Made by a program: the position numbers and the translations under genes. A model generated the notes under the pieces. The model did not search any database, was not told the DNA's origin, and saw nothing but the letters and a program-made list of their open reading frames with translations. A DNA stretch of 64,000 nt from Pyrus communis (taxonomy: Eukaryota; Streptophyta; Magnoliopsida; Rosales; Rosaceae). This document shows positions 54,715-64,000 of the stretch, piece after piece. The first letter of the stretch is position 1, and the number at the start of each line of letters is the position of its first letter. The stretch spans positions 26,982,381 to 27,046,380 of the forward strand of contig NC_084807.1 in the NCBI RefSeq assembly GCF_963583255.1, read 5' to 3'.

Positions 54715-55965
54715 ATGGGCAAGGGAGGCCAATCCTGCAATGGCATGGTTAGACAAGCCAAACCTGTTGAGCAGGAAAACATGGCTGCTTGGCTCGTTGA
54801 TGTCAACACCATCAAGATCCTACCTTTCAAGCTCCCCAGTATCGGTATGTATTTCTCTCCTTGTTCTTAATTCCGTCCTTCTTCCCTTCGGTTTTCAATT
54901 TTTTATTTTTTTTTCAATTCTCGGTTTTCTTAGTTGTATATCTGCTAACGTATTGCTCCCCTGTTTTGTTGGGATTTCTTAATTTTAGGACCCAATGATG
55001 TTCGAATTCGGATCAAGGCTGTCGGCATTTGTGGAAGTGATGTTCACTACCTCAAGACCATGAAATGCGCGGATTTTGAGGTTAAAGAGCCAATGGTAAT
55101 CGGACATGAGTGTGCCGGGGTCGTAGACAAAGTTGGGAGCGACGTGAAGCATTTGGTGCCTGGTGACCGCGTGGCGGTAGAGCCTGGCATCAGCTGCGCA
55201 CGGTGCCAGCAGTGCAAAGGAGGCCGCTATAATCTTTGCCCTGATATGAAGTTTTTCGCCACCCCACCGGTTCATGGTTCCTTGGCTAATCAGATTGTGC
55301 ACCCTGCGGATCTGTGCTTTAAATTGCCGGAAAACGTGAGTTTGGAGGAAGGGGCAATGTGTGAGCCTTTGAGTGTTGGGGTTCACGCTTGTCGGCGAGC
55401 CAATGTTGGTCCCGAGACAACTGTGCTGATCATCGGAGCAGGGCCTATTGGTCTCGTTTCAGTTTTAGCCGCTCGTGCTTTCGGGGCACCAAGAATTGTG
55501 ATTGTGGATATGGATGACAAGCGTCTAGCAATGGCGAAGTCTCTCGGTGCTGATGAAGCCGTGAAAGTTTCCACAAAAATGGAGGATTTAGATGATGAAG
55601 TTGCCGAAATTAAAAAAGCCATGATCTCCGAAGTGGATGTGACCTTCGATTGTGTGGGTTTCAACAAAACCATGTCGACCGGCCTCAATGCCACTCGTCC
55701 CGGCGGAAAAGTCTGCCTTGTAGGAATGGGACACGGTGTGATGACTGTGCCTCTGACTCCCGCTGCTGCTAGGGAGGTTGACGTTGTTGGAGTTTTCCGA
55801 TACCAGAACACATGGCCACTTTGCCTCGAGTTTTTGAGAAGTGGGAAGATTGACGTGAAGCCGCTTATCACGCACCGTTTTGGATTTACTGAGAAGGAGG
55901 TGGAAGAAGCGTTTGCAACAAGTGCTCGTGGGGGTAATGCCATCAAAGTGATGTTCAAATTGTAA
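54715..55965 (+). CDS. SDH: NAD-dependent sorbitol dehydrogenase, copy 2 (two exons)
   Basis: Exons 54715-54844 and 54989-55965 join in phase to 368 residues. The single intron is in the same place as intron 1 of copy 1, and the positions of introns 2-4 are exactly closed. All functional residues are kept: catalytic zinc Cys58, His83, Glu84; structural zinc Cys113, 116, 119, 127; GAGPIG at 193-198; acidic VDMDD after the second strand. The N-terminus [20 protein letters not shown] has ten residues more than copy 1. It sits in tandem with copy 3, about 98% identical in protein by eye. Function is cytosolic oxidation of sorbitol to fructose. Expression may differ from copy 1, since the near promoters differ. 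Confidence 0.96.
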
Positions 55966-56319
55966 AGACGAAGACAGGTTTTGGTGACCAAATTGTTAGT
56001 AGAATGTAGGGGTGGGGTGTTGGGGAGGATTATTTACATGTCATAACTCAATAAGCAAGTCCGTTCCACTGTATGGTTTTTTAAGTAATAATAGTATTAC
56101 TTTTGGTGGGCTTCTCATCCTGTTTGTTTTGTCACCGCGGAGCTTAACAAAAAAGACTCCTCCACTCCTTTGCTACCTCAATGGTGGCGAACCGCCGCCT
56201 CAAATTCCCCAAGTGTGGCTATCGAACGAAAATGCAATCAAATTCCCAAGCGAGAAAAGCCACGGTTATTCCCCATGTGTGGCTATTGAAGAAAATGTCA
56301 CGGTGGCAGGCCGCCTCCT

Positions 56320-56613
56320 CAAAATTCGTGGCTATAGCCCAAATTTTAATAGCATTTTAGAACAGTAAGAAAATAAAAAATTCCCCATTCTTAAAGCATT
56401 CTTACCTAGTCCTTTTGCTCCACCTAAATCTCTTTAGAGCAAACTACTGTGGATTGAATTGTGCATCAAAATTCGTGGCTATAGCCCAAATTTTAATAGC
56501 ATTTTAGAACAGTAAGAAAATAAAAAATTCCCCATTCTTAAAGCATTCTTACCTACTCCTTTTGCTCCACCTAAATCTCTTTAGAGCAAACTACTGTGGA
56601 TTGAATTGTGCAA
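56320..56613. repeat. Tandem duplication, 147-bp unit, nearly identical
   Basis: The unit with AAAATTCGTGGCTATAGCCC runs from 56320 to 56466 and again from 56467 to 56613, with only about two differences seen. A single diverged copy lies downstream of SDH copy 3 (about 62,545-62,640). The duplication is therefore recent. Confidence 0.88.
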
Positions 56614-56624
56614 CAATAAGCAGA

Positions 56625-56806
56625 GGAGGCGGATTCTCTTCTCTACTAATTTTTCTCTCATTCCCTCCCTTCCTATTTGAATGGTCATAGTTAAGCCACG
56701 TCAACATCTTATGTTGATTTTTTTTATAGAGATAATAAGACAAAAACAATGTATGAGAGAAGGGGAGGGAAGGGAATGGAAATAGGAGGGAATAGAATCC
56801 TACTCC
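56625..56806. mobile_element. Mutator-like MITE (family M), copy 1
   Basis: Perfect 9-bp duplication ataagcaga at 56616-56624 and 56807-56815. Ends GGAGGCGGATTCTCTTCTCT and, on the complement, GGAGTAGGATTCTATTCCCT. 182 bp, no ORF. Confidence 0.9.
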
Positions 56807-56853
56807 ATAAGCAGAAAGGCTTGCATTCATACTAAATCAAACTAAATCTTAAA

Positions 56854-57014
56854 GGAGGAGGATTCTATACCCTCCTATTCTCATCCCCTTCCATCCTCTC
56901 CTCTCTCACATTATTTTTTGTCTTATTATCTCTATAAAAAAAATCAATATAAGATGTTGACATGGTTTAACCGTAACCGTTAGGAGGGCATGGAAGGGTA
57001 GAGAATCTACCTCC
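56854..57014. mobile_element. Mutator-like MITE (family M), copy 2
   Basis: Perfect 9-bp duplication aatcttaaa at 56845-56853 and 57015-57023. Left end GGAGGAGGATTCTATACCCT; it shares TTGTCTTATTATCTCTATAA with the complement of copy 1, so it is the same family in opposite orientation, only 39 bp beyond the first duplication. Confidence 0.9.
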
Positions 57015-57023
57015 AATCTTAAA

Positions 57024-58027
57024 ACCTTGTGACCAAAGCCTAACTTTGGCGTGAAAGTGACGCAATTCTTCATGTGGAGACCATATTCTTATTCTGCCCA
57101 GAATGCTAGTTCACCTCATAAACAATTGCAAGGGAATCGAACTCAAGTGCAACAAAACCGAAATCATTGCATTCCAAGGCTAACACTTCAAATCCACATA
57201 CTCAAATATTTAATCCAAATTTAGTCTCAAAGATTGGGATATGTGCTTTACGTTTAGACACAAATATAAAAATAAAAATATAGGTATACGAATAAAAGCT
57301 CTACATTACATAAATATAAAAATATAGGTATAAGAATAAAAATAATTGCTCTCCTATGCACTACAAAGTGAAGACTTATATATAACTTTTGAGTTCAAAT
57401 GAAACTTTATGAGTTTCAATATAAGATTTAAGTCTAAGATAAAGGTCACGCTAATAAGGTCTTCCAACAAGAAAAATGACATTAAGTTCTAACTTCAACC
57501 ACTTCCAATGCACACTCCAAATTTATTAAAACTTAAGATAATGTTTTACCTTCCAATGTACATACTCAAACGTTGAAAATTTATTGGCTTGTTCAAGTGA
57601 CTTAGCTCACATCAATTATAAACCCGTCAATTATTGCCAAGGTGTGTTTGAGTGTGTTTTTGTGGCATTCATTATCCAATTGTTATTATAACTGCAAAAT
57701 GTTATTCTTATCATATTTTTTATACCATAAAAAAATGTTATTCTTTAATAGAAATAGAAGTCACATGTGTTAGTGATTCTATTTCTATTATAATACAAAT
57801 GTAGTATGAAAAAATATAATAAATCTAGCATTAGTATTGTAACCAGCGTTCCAATTGTTGTCCGTACAACGGCTGTTTGACTTTCGTACTCCAGACTTCG
57901 TCACTGACATTTGATGGCCAGAAAATCCCAACTGACGGTTATTAGTTAAAGAGTTTTCCTTGGTCCTTAGGAGACATTTCAACATTATTTGATATTAGGC
58001 TAAGTGGTTTGCCTTGACAATATTGGT
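57024..58027. other. Gene-free spacer in tandem unit 1
   Basis: AT-rich, with a local repeat of AAATATAAAAATATAGGTAT near 57270 and 57310. No gene was recognised. Confidence 0.45.
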
Positions 58028-58200
58028 TTTTTATTTTTTTTTTAGCAATCGATATTTCTACATTAAGAGGAGTATGATGGGTTTAGCCTCATTATGGACT
58101 AGCAATAATATGGTTCAAATTCGTCTTTAGTAAGAATCGAATCTAAGACCTTTCTCTTACAAATGAAGATGAATACATTTTAATAATAAGATATTTACCG
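58028..58200 (-). mobile_element. tRNA-derived SINE with poly(A) tail
   Basis: On the minus strand: AAGGTCTTAGATTCGATTCT (B-box region), then GACGAATTTGAACC and GAGGCTAAACCCATCATACT, ending in an A-rich tail at 58043-58028. I recognise the order as a SINE common in Rosaceae and other dicots. It is absent from the corresponding part of unit 2. Confidence 0.75.
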
Positions 58201-58570
58201 GCCTTAGCATACATTTTTATTTGATTAGCTTCACATTTATATCATTGGCTAAAATAATAAGACATTTATTTTTTGAAGTGGTAGATTATTGAATTTTAAC
58301 CCACTACATTCTGAATTCAAATCTTATCATCTTCTTATTGTCTAAATTAATTTAGTGGCTAAAATAAATAAATAATTTATCTGATATCCGATATGATCCC
58401 GTATCAAATGAGGTAACTACTCCACATATTGTTCCTTCTGGGGTTGCATCCCTAATCTTGGTTTAAATTAAAAATTGCTCAACTATCACTTCCAAAAATT
58501 GAAGTGACCAAAAAATTTACCAAAAATTGAATCGACGTGGGACCTACGTCATGGAGAGAGAGAGGAGGGA

Positions 58571-58634
58571 TGCTACATCAATCTGACTCTGCATGCCGTG
58601 GAATCCATTCAACAGTCCCTAATACCCGTTGATT
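58571..58634 (+). promoter_or_regulatory. Conserved SDH-upstream block, orphan copy c
   Basis: GCTACATCAATCTGACTCTG, then CATGCCGTGGAATCCATTCA and AATACCCGTTGATT. The sequence before it (AGGTAACTACTCC..., CCCTAATCTTGG) matches that before copy b. No SDH gene follows for 2.3 kb, and copy d already serves SDH copy 3. Confidence 0.6.
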
Positions 58635-59236
58635 CCGTGGCACCCTGGAGTGTGGATGGGATTATGCAACGATAAAATAGTGTATTAATCTGCACCAAGA
58701 CAACAGGAAATACCATAAGCAAAAAAGCTTCGGTTTATTTTTTGTTGTGACCCATTATGATAATAAGAATAAGAAGGAAATTAAATTATAATTTAAAATA
58801 TTAGAAATATGAAATCTACCAAAAAATGTGAGAAAAACCTCAAAGTTTGGATTGAATAATATGAAAGATAACACTCTATCACCACGGAAAAATAGTTTTA
58901 TAGTTTTCCACAAATCTATGTTTGCGAGAAATCCTAAGTGAAAGCAAAATACCTTTGATGGGAAAACCATATCATAGGTTCAAATCGGAGTTGATAGCCT
59001 AAGTCTATGTTGCGTGGATCATGATATGTGATTTAATCTAATAAATTTATCATTTGACAAAAATAAAATAAAATCCTTAACCATTAGATTCTTAGTTGTA
59101 TATTCAACCGTTCATTCATTTAATTAGTTAATTAAGAATATGAGATGGTCCATTCTAGAATACTCACACCCAATTAATCTTGATTGGTGATCACCATCAT
59201 ATTCATTAAGGACAACATTTGCATACATCCATCTAC
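58635..59236. other. Junction of the two SDH tandem units
   Basis: 58,740-58,970 matches 63,090-63,290 (tail of the unit). From about 59,020 the sequence matches 52,940 onward (head of the next unit). No gene. Confidence 0.6.
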
Positions 59237-59322
59237 ACATTTGTGGATACTAACTGTACAAATATCATAATAAAAAACACTCATTTGATTATGAAATTTG
59301 TACAGTTAGTATCCACAAATGT
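59237..59322. repeat. Young hairpin from a local inverted duplication
   Basis: ACATTTGTGGATACTAACTG at 59237 is repeated inverted, ending at 59322. The first 27 bp of the arms match perfectly and pairing continues with few mismatches almost to the loop. The matching part of unit 1 (about 53,150-53,200) has only the left arm. Confidence 0.85.
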
Positions 59323-59655
59323 ATCAACCTCATGCCCAAAAGAAAAATAAAGCCCGAAATTATTTTAATTAAAATCATATCCAATAAACCTAAATAACTA
59401 ATGCAATATAATTAGCAATTAATTATATCTTATCATCATTCATGGAACGTTATTAGAACTTACCATGCGTGTGACCTCTTAGGTTCTAACTAAAAGTTCA
59501 TATATTTGTCCACCAAAACGTGATTAGTGTATATTTACAGTAAAAAGATCGTTTAGAAATTAAACCTTCGTAGTGAAGATTGTTAGGAATTGAGCACCAA
59601 ATTAACTACTGCTGAAAACTAAATAATTAAGATGCTGGACCACAACGGACGGTTT

Positions 59656-59719
59656 GCTACGTGAATCTGACTGTGCATGTCGTGGAATGGATTCAGCAAA
59701 TGCATAACATCCGTTCATT
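59656..59719 (+). promoter_or_regulatory. Conserved SDH-upstream block, copy d
   Basis: CTACGTGAATCTGACTGTGC, then ATGTCGTGGAATGGATTCAG and ACATCCGTTCATT. About 1.2 kb before the SDH copy 3 start. Confidence 0.65.
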
Positions 59720-60018
59720 ATTGAAGTTTAACTTTAGGCCTACACCTACTCTTTCCGCATCTTGTGACTTAATTAGATTCGGCTACTTCCAAGAAACTCG
59801 CAAGAATCAATCCCCATATATTTATGTTGCTTAGAAAAATTAGTTTACCTGTTTTATTTATTTATTTATTACCAAGGAATTAGATTATCTGTTAGGCTCC
59901 TAAAATCGAGAACTTTATATTATATAAATGTCACTGTTATAATAATTTAAATCAGTTATATAGTATTAACTACTATTATGGGGTGAAATTTGCAATTGCA
60001 CATAGAGGTTTTTCTCTC

Positions 60019-60164
60019 GAGATGTGCTAAGGAGACTCTCTCTCAAAATTATGAACTCTCCGTCATCTCATGTTTTTAGTACAATATTTTTAATGTTAAC
60101 ACGATAATTGTGCCAAAAACCTGATGTGGTGGAGAGTCCATCAAGAGTCTTCTTAGCATTTCTC
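60019..60164. mobile_element. MITE unique to the SDH copy 3 upstream region
   Basis: GAGATGTGCTAAGGAGACTC at the left, and the complement of the right end reads GAGAAATGCTAAGAAGACTC. The matching place upstream of copy 2 (about 53,950) is uninterrupted. Same end type as 36301-36460. Confidence 0.75.
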
Positions 60165-60749
60165 TTCCTCATAATGAGATACCAATTCCCATTCCAAGGG
60201 AAGTGTGATATACCCAAAAGTGTGATTGCAACGGAGAATAATATATTTGACTAAAATCGTGCATGTGAGATGATAGAATATCAACCACGGAAGGACCAAA
60301 TAAGATAAGAAAATGTTACTAACATTCCAAAGAAAAGTACGTATTTTGTTTTACACGTGTAATTGATGGAATTGTGGGACACTTCCAAGTGCAATTCATC
60401 TTCTGCTTGACACTGTTGCATTGTCTAGCACATTTTGTTCTGTAAAATACTTGGCTCATTTCCTTATAAATAAATCTTTTTATATACATACCAATCACAT
60501 TGAACATGTGTACATAATTTTTTTCTATTTATATTTTCAGTGACTTATTTCTTACATGTCAAAAATTAATTTACAAAAGTAAATTAACCGCCCCACCTCG
60601 GAAAGGAGCCAAGAATATCCTCCCATTAATTGGTAACGAATACTTCTCCTTTTCCTAAGAGAAAATGGATAATAATTTGGTTTTGGATTATCCTAATTTT
60701 ACATAGCTGTACAAGCGCAACTTGACCAAATCACACTCCTCCAAACTCA

Positions 60750-60757
60750 TATAAATA
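60750..60757 (+). promoter_or_regulatory. TATA box of SDH copy 3
   Basis: TATAAATA, 163 bp before the ATG, in the same setting as in copy 2. Confidence 0.75.
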
Positions 60758-60912
60758 CCATCCCCGCATCCACTCTATTTCCATCAACAAATCAAGCAAG
60801 TCTGTGTATTCCAATTTCCGTGTATTCTCAGTCCATTTTACTTGAAGAAGACGAAGTTTGTGTCTTTCAAAAACAAGTAAACACTTACGAAAAATACAAA
60901 GAAGAGTAAAGA

Positions 60913-62161
60913 ATGGGTAAGGGAGGCCAATCCTGCAATGGCGTGGTAAGAGAAGCCAAACCTGTTGAGCAGCAAAACATGGCTGCTTGGCTCGTTGATG
61001 TTAACACCATCAAGATCCTACCTTTCAAGCTCCCCAGTATCGGTATGTATCTCTCTCCTTCTTCTTAATTCCCTCCTAGCTTGTTTCGTTGGGTTCTCAG
61101 TTTATAGTTCTTGGTTATTTGTTTTCTTAGTTGTATTGGTGCTAACATCTTGCTCCCTTGTTTTGTTGGGATATTTCTTAATTTTAGGACCCCATGATGT
61201 TCGAATTCGGATCAAGGCTGTCGGCATTTGTGGAAGCGATGTCCACTACCTCAAGACCATGAAATGTGCGGATTTTGAGGTGAAAGAGCCAATGGTAATG
61301 GGACATGAGTGTGCCGGGATAGTAGACAAAGTTGGGAGCGAGGTGAAGCATTTGGTGCCTGGGGACCGTGTGGCGGTAGAGCCCGGCATCAGCTGCGCAC
61401 GGTGCCGGCAGTGTAAAGGAGGCCGCTATAATCTTTGCCCTGATATGAAGTTTTTCGCCACGCCACCGGTTCATGGTTCCTTGGCTAATCAGATTGTGCA
61501 CCCTGCGGATCTGTGCTTTAAATTGCCGGAAAACGTGAGCTTGGAGGAAGGGGCAATATGTGAGCCGTTGAGTGTTGGGGTTCACGCTTGTCGGCGAGCC
61601 AATGTTGGTCCCGAAACAACTGTTCTGATCATCGGAGCAGGGCCTATTGGTCTCGTTTCAGTTTTGGCCGCTCGTGCTTTTGGGGCTCCAAGAATTGTGA
61701 TTGTGGATATGGATGACAAGCGTCTAGCAATGGCAAAGTCTCTCGGTGCTGATGAAACCGTGAAAGTTTCGACAAAAATGGAGGATTTAGATGATGAAGT
61801 TGCCGAAATTAAAAAAGCCATGATCTCCGAAGTAGATGTGACCTTCGATTGTGTGGGTTTCAACAAAACCATGTCGACCGGCCTCAATGCTACTCGTCCG
61901 GGTGGAAAAGTCTGCCTGGTAGGAATGGGACATGGTGTGATGACGGTGCCTCTTACTCCCGCTGCTGCTAGGGAGGTTGACGTTGTTGGAGTTTTCCGAT
62001 ACCAGAACACATGGCCGCTTTGCCTCGAGTTTTTGAGAAGTGGGAAGATCGATGTGAAGCCTCTTATCACGCACCGTTTTGGATTTACTGAGGAGGTGGA
62101 AGAAGCGTTTGCGACAAGTGCTCGTGGAGGTAACGCCATCAAAGTGATGTTCAAATTGTAA
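60913..62161 (+). CDS. SDH: NAD-dependent sorbitol dehydrogenase, copy 3 (two exons)
   Basis: Exons 60913-61042 and 61188-62161 join in phase to 367 residues. The frame stays open through the intron, so a longer ORF from 60965 in another frame at the 5' end is not the protein; the start [20 protein letters not shown] matches copy 2. Zinc ligands, the four structural cysteines (CARCRQCKGG) and GAGPIG are all kept. It differs from copy 2 by only a few residues and by loss of one Lys codon (FTEEVEEAF here, [10 protein letters not shown] there). As in copy 2, only intron 1 remains. No sign of decay. The two copies probably make interchangeable enzymes. Confidence 0.96.
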
Positions 62162-63824
62162 AGACAAAGACAGGTTTTGATGATCAAATTCTTAGCAGAA
62201 TGTAGAGTTTTTTTTTTCTTTTTTTTTTTTTTTTTTTTTTTTTGTGGGTGGAGAGGGGGGAGGGGGAGGATTATTAACATGTCATAACCCAATTAGCGAG
62301 TTCCATTCCTTTGTATGGTTTTTCAAGTAATAATAGTACTGCTCTTCGTGGGCTTCTCATTATGTTTGCTTTGTATTAGTCCTGCACCGCGAAGCTTAAC
62401 AAAACGATCTCCTTGACTCGTTGGCTAACTCAATATTTTGACACTTTTACGAAGAGCGAGAAAATTAAGCGGCGGTTACTCCCCGAGTGTGGCTATTAGG
62501 TTATTCCCTAAGTGTGGCTAATGCCACAATGGCGAGATGCCGCCTGGAATTCGTGGCTATAGCTCAACTTTTTAATAGGATTTTAGAACAGTAAGAAAAG
62601 AAAAATGCCCCGCATTCTTGGAGCATTCTTATTTCTTACCTAGTCCTTTGCTATACCTACTACTCTTGATTGACCATAAAAAAAAAAAAACCTAATACTC
62701 TTTGATGCAAAATTTTGTTAAGGTTTTTTGGGATGGCAAGGGGAAGAAAAGGTCTAAGTTACTGCGCATGTTCGACAAAGAAAAGGTACTGTGGATGGAA
62801 TTATGAAACAATAAGCATATGTGGGGACAAAACTTAAGTGCAAATGAGCTATTTTATCTGTGGAGGACATTATTTAATATGTGACATGGCACAACCATTG
62901 CTCGTGTTGCCATCGAACAACATTGAAGCAACTAAAACCCTCAATTAGAGACTACAAAATACATAACAAACTCAAACTTAATTTTTAGTATCGAGATTTT
63001 TTGGTTTGGTAATTCATAGTAACTTAGATTTTTCATTATATCTCGATAATTAAATTCGATTTTCAACATTTTCGGGTTTATTTTTTTGTCTGGACACATT
63101 ATGACAATAAGAATAGGAAGGAAGTTAAACTATAATTTTAAATATTAGAAAAATGAAACCAGAAAATGTGAGAAAAGTCTCAAAGTTTTGGTAGAATAAT
63201 ATGAAAGAGAAACCCTATCACCACAGAAAAATGGTTTATAGTTTATCTCAAACGTGGCTTGCAAGGAATCCTAAGTGAAAGCACAAAAGGAAGAAAATAA
63301 CAAAATCACGAAAGATATTCTCAAAACTTAAATTTCAAACTTAACATAGCAAACAAATGAATTTGATCCATAAACCTATAGATCACAACTTTTCAATGAG
63401 TTTGACTTGAAACATTGTCTTTGAAGAGATAAGTCTATTACAAGCCCAAATCGGAGCTAATTAAGAGCCCAAGCCTACGTTGCATAGACCTTATTATCCG
63501 ATTTAGGCTTGTCAAGTTGATCATTGAGTTATTCAGCCATCCATCCATCCTATCGTTTTATTTATTTATTTATTTATTTTTAATCCAAGCCATCTATCCT
63601 ATCTAATATCATGTCTTTATTTAGTTAATCTCAATTTTCGTCTAGGCACCTTTTGTTCGCGTTCTCTTTTAGTTGTTTCAAATTTCTTGAAACTTAAAAA
63701 TCATCACCAAACTACTTTTATTGAAAATTAAAAATTATTTATCTTGAAATCTTAAAAATCATCACCGAACTACTTTTATTGAAAATTAAAAATTATTTAT
63801 CTTGTGTTTATAAATTTAACTTTG

Positions 63825-63864
<40 letters not shown>

Positions 63865-64000
63865 TAAAAATAGCTACCAAACCAAATAACCCTTTAATAA
63901 TACCAAAAATGCTGATTGGTAATTCTTCAATTCGTTTTTTACGGTAAGTTTATTGAATCGGGGGGATCGGGGTTGCTGTGAAAGTCGAGAGAGAAGTGGT
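62162..64000. other. SDH copy 3 3' region and window end
   Basis: Probable 3' UTR with a poly(T) tract (about 62208-62243), then the single copy of the TTCGTGGCTATAGC segment (about 62,548) and the unit tail (63,090-63,300). After that, a 49-bp phrase ending AAAATTAAAAATTATTTATC is repeated twice (about 63,693-63,800), with another poly(T) near 63,836-63,860. No gene was recognised; a further SDH unit could begin beyond the window. Confidence 0.5.

Larger units (their letters stand above)
52940..63300. repeat. Tandem duplication carrying SDH copies 2 and 3
   Basis: Unit 1 (about 52,940-58,970) and unit 2 (about 59,020-63,300) share, in order, an upstream block, a conserved promoter module, the SDH gene, a 3' segment with TTCGTGGCTATAGC, and a tail starting near ATTATGATAATAAGAATA (58756) and ATTATGACAATAAGAATA (63100). 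The SDH start codons are 6198 bp apart. Length differences come from MITEs, a 147-bp duplication and a SINE present in one unit only. Confidence 0.85.

Noticed and set aside
61582..62292. Open frames on the minus strand of the SDH genes (also 55383-55991 and 40304-41058)
   Set aside because: They mirror SDH codons and are conserved only because the sense gene is; no independent domain.
1..64000. CRISPR arrays, bacterial operons, riboswitches, integrated viruses
   Set aside because: Spaced-repeat arrays, polycistronic layout and viral genes are all absent; gene structure and repeats are those of a plant nuclear genome.

Overview
This is a plant nuclear window, most likely from a Rosaceae tree of the apple/pear group. 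The evidence is a low-GC, transposon-rich background, plant GT-AG introns, plant-only families (a TCP factor, PLS-type PPR proteins, MIR399) and a head-to-tail cluster of NAD-sorbitol dehydrogenase (SDH) genes. Sorbitol is the main transported sugar in that group. The species itself is inferred.

Layout. 0.5-2.8 kb: a solo LTR with a perfect 5-bp target duplication. 4.1-5.2 kb: a class I TCP transcription factor. 7.4-9.2 kb: a decayed PPR gene. 9.5-11.4 kb (minus): a MOCO-sulfurase-like PLP protein. 17.7 kb (minus): a MIR399 hairpin whose mature arm reads as canonical miR399, with PHR1-type sites upstream. 19.2-21.6 kb (minus): a HOTHEAD-like GMC oxidoreductase pseudogene split by a MITE. 28.4 kb (minus): a small LysM protein. 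33.0-34.9 kb: an intact intronless PPR gene, followed by a relic of an SDH 3' UTR. 39.4-41.1 kb: SDH copy 1 (five exons). 41.5-49.7 kb: two more solo LTRs of the first family, a TRIM-like pair and nested MITEs. 52.9-63.3 kb: a tandem duplication of about 6.2 kb carrying SDH copies 2 and 3, each with a single intron.

The gene order TCP, PLP protein, GMC oxidoreductase, SDH matches, from memory, Arabidopsis At5g51910-At5g51970. MIR399 near a LysM gene matches At5g62150-At5g62162 (MIR399C). So this looks like an old gene block in which SDH was amplified. SDH oxidises imported sorbitol to fructose. miR399 acts in phosphate homeostasis through PHO2. No direct link between the two is claimed.

Less expected structure: sets of hairpins with paired base changes inside the solo LTRs; clusters of GAATATTC palindromes (PHR1-site or heat-shock-like) in the same LTRs; a conserved block upstream of all three SDH genes plus one orphan copy; a run of Mutator-like MITEs with exact 9-bp duplications; and a fresh inverted duplication upstream of SDH copy 3.
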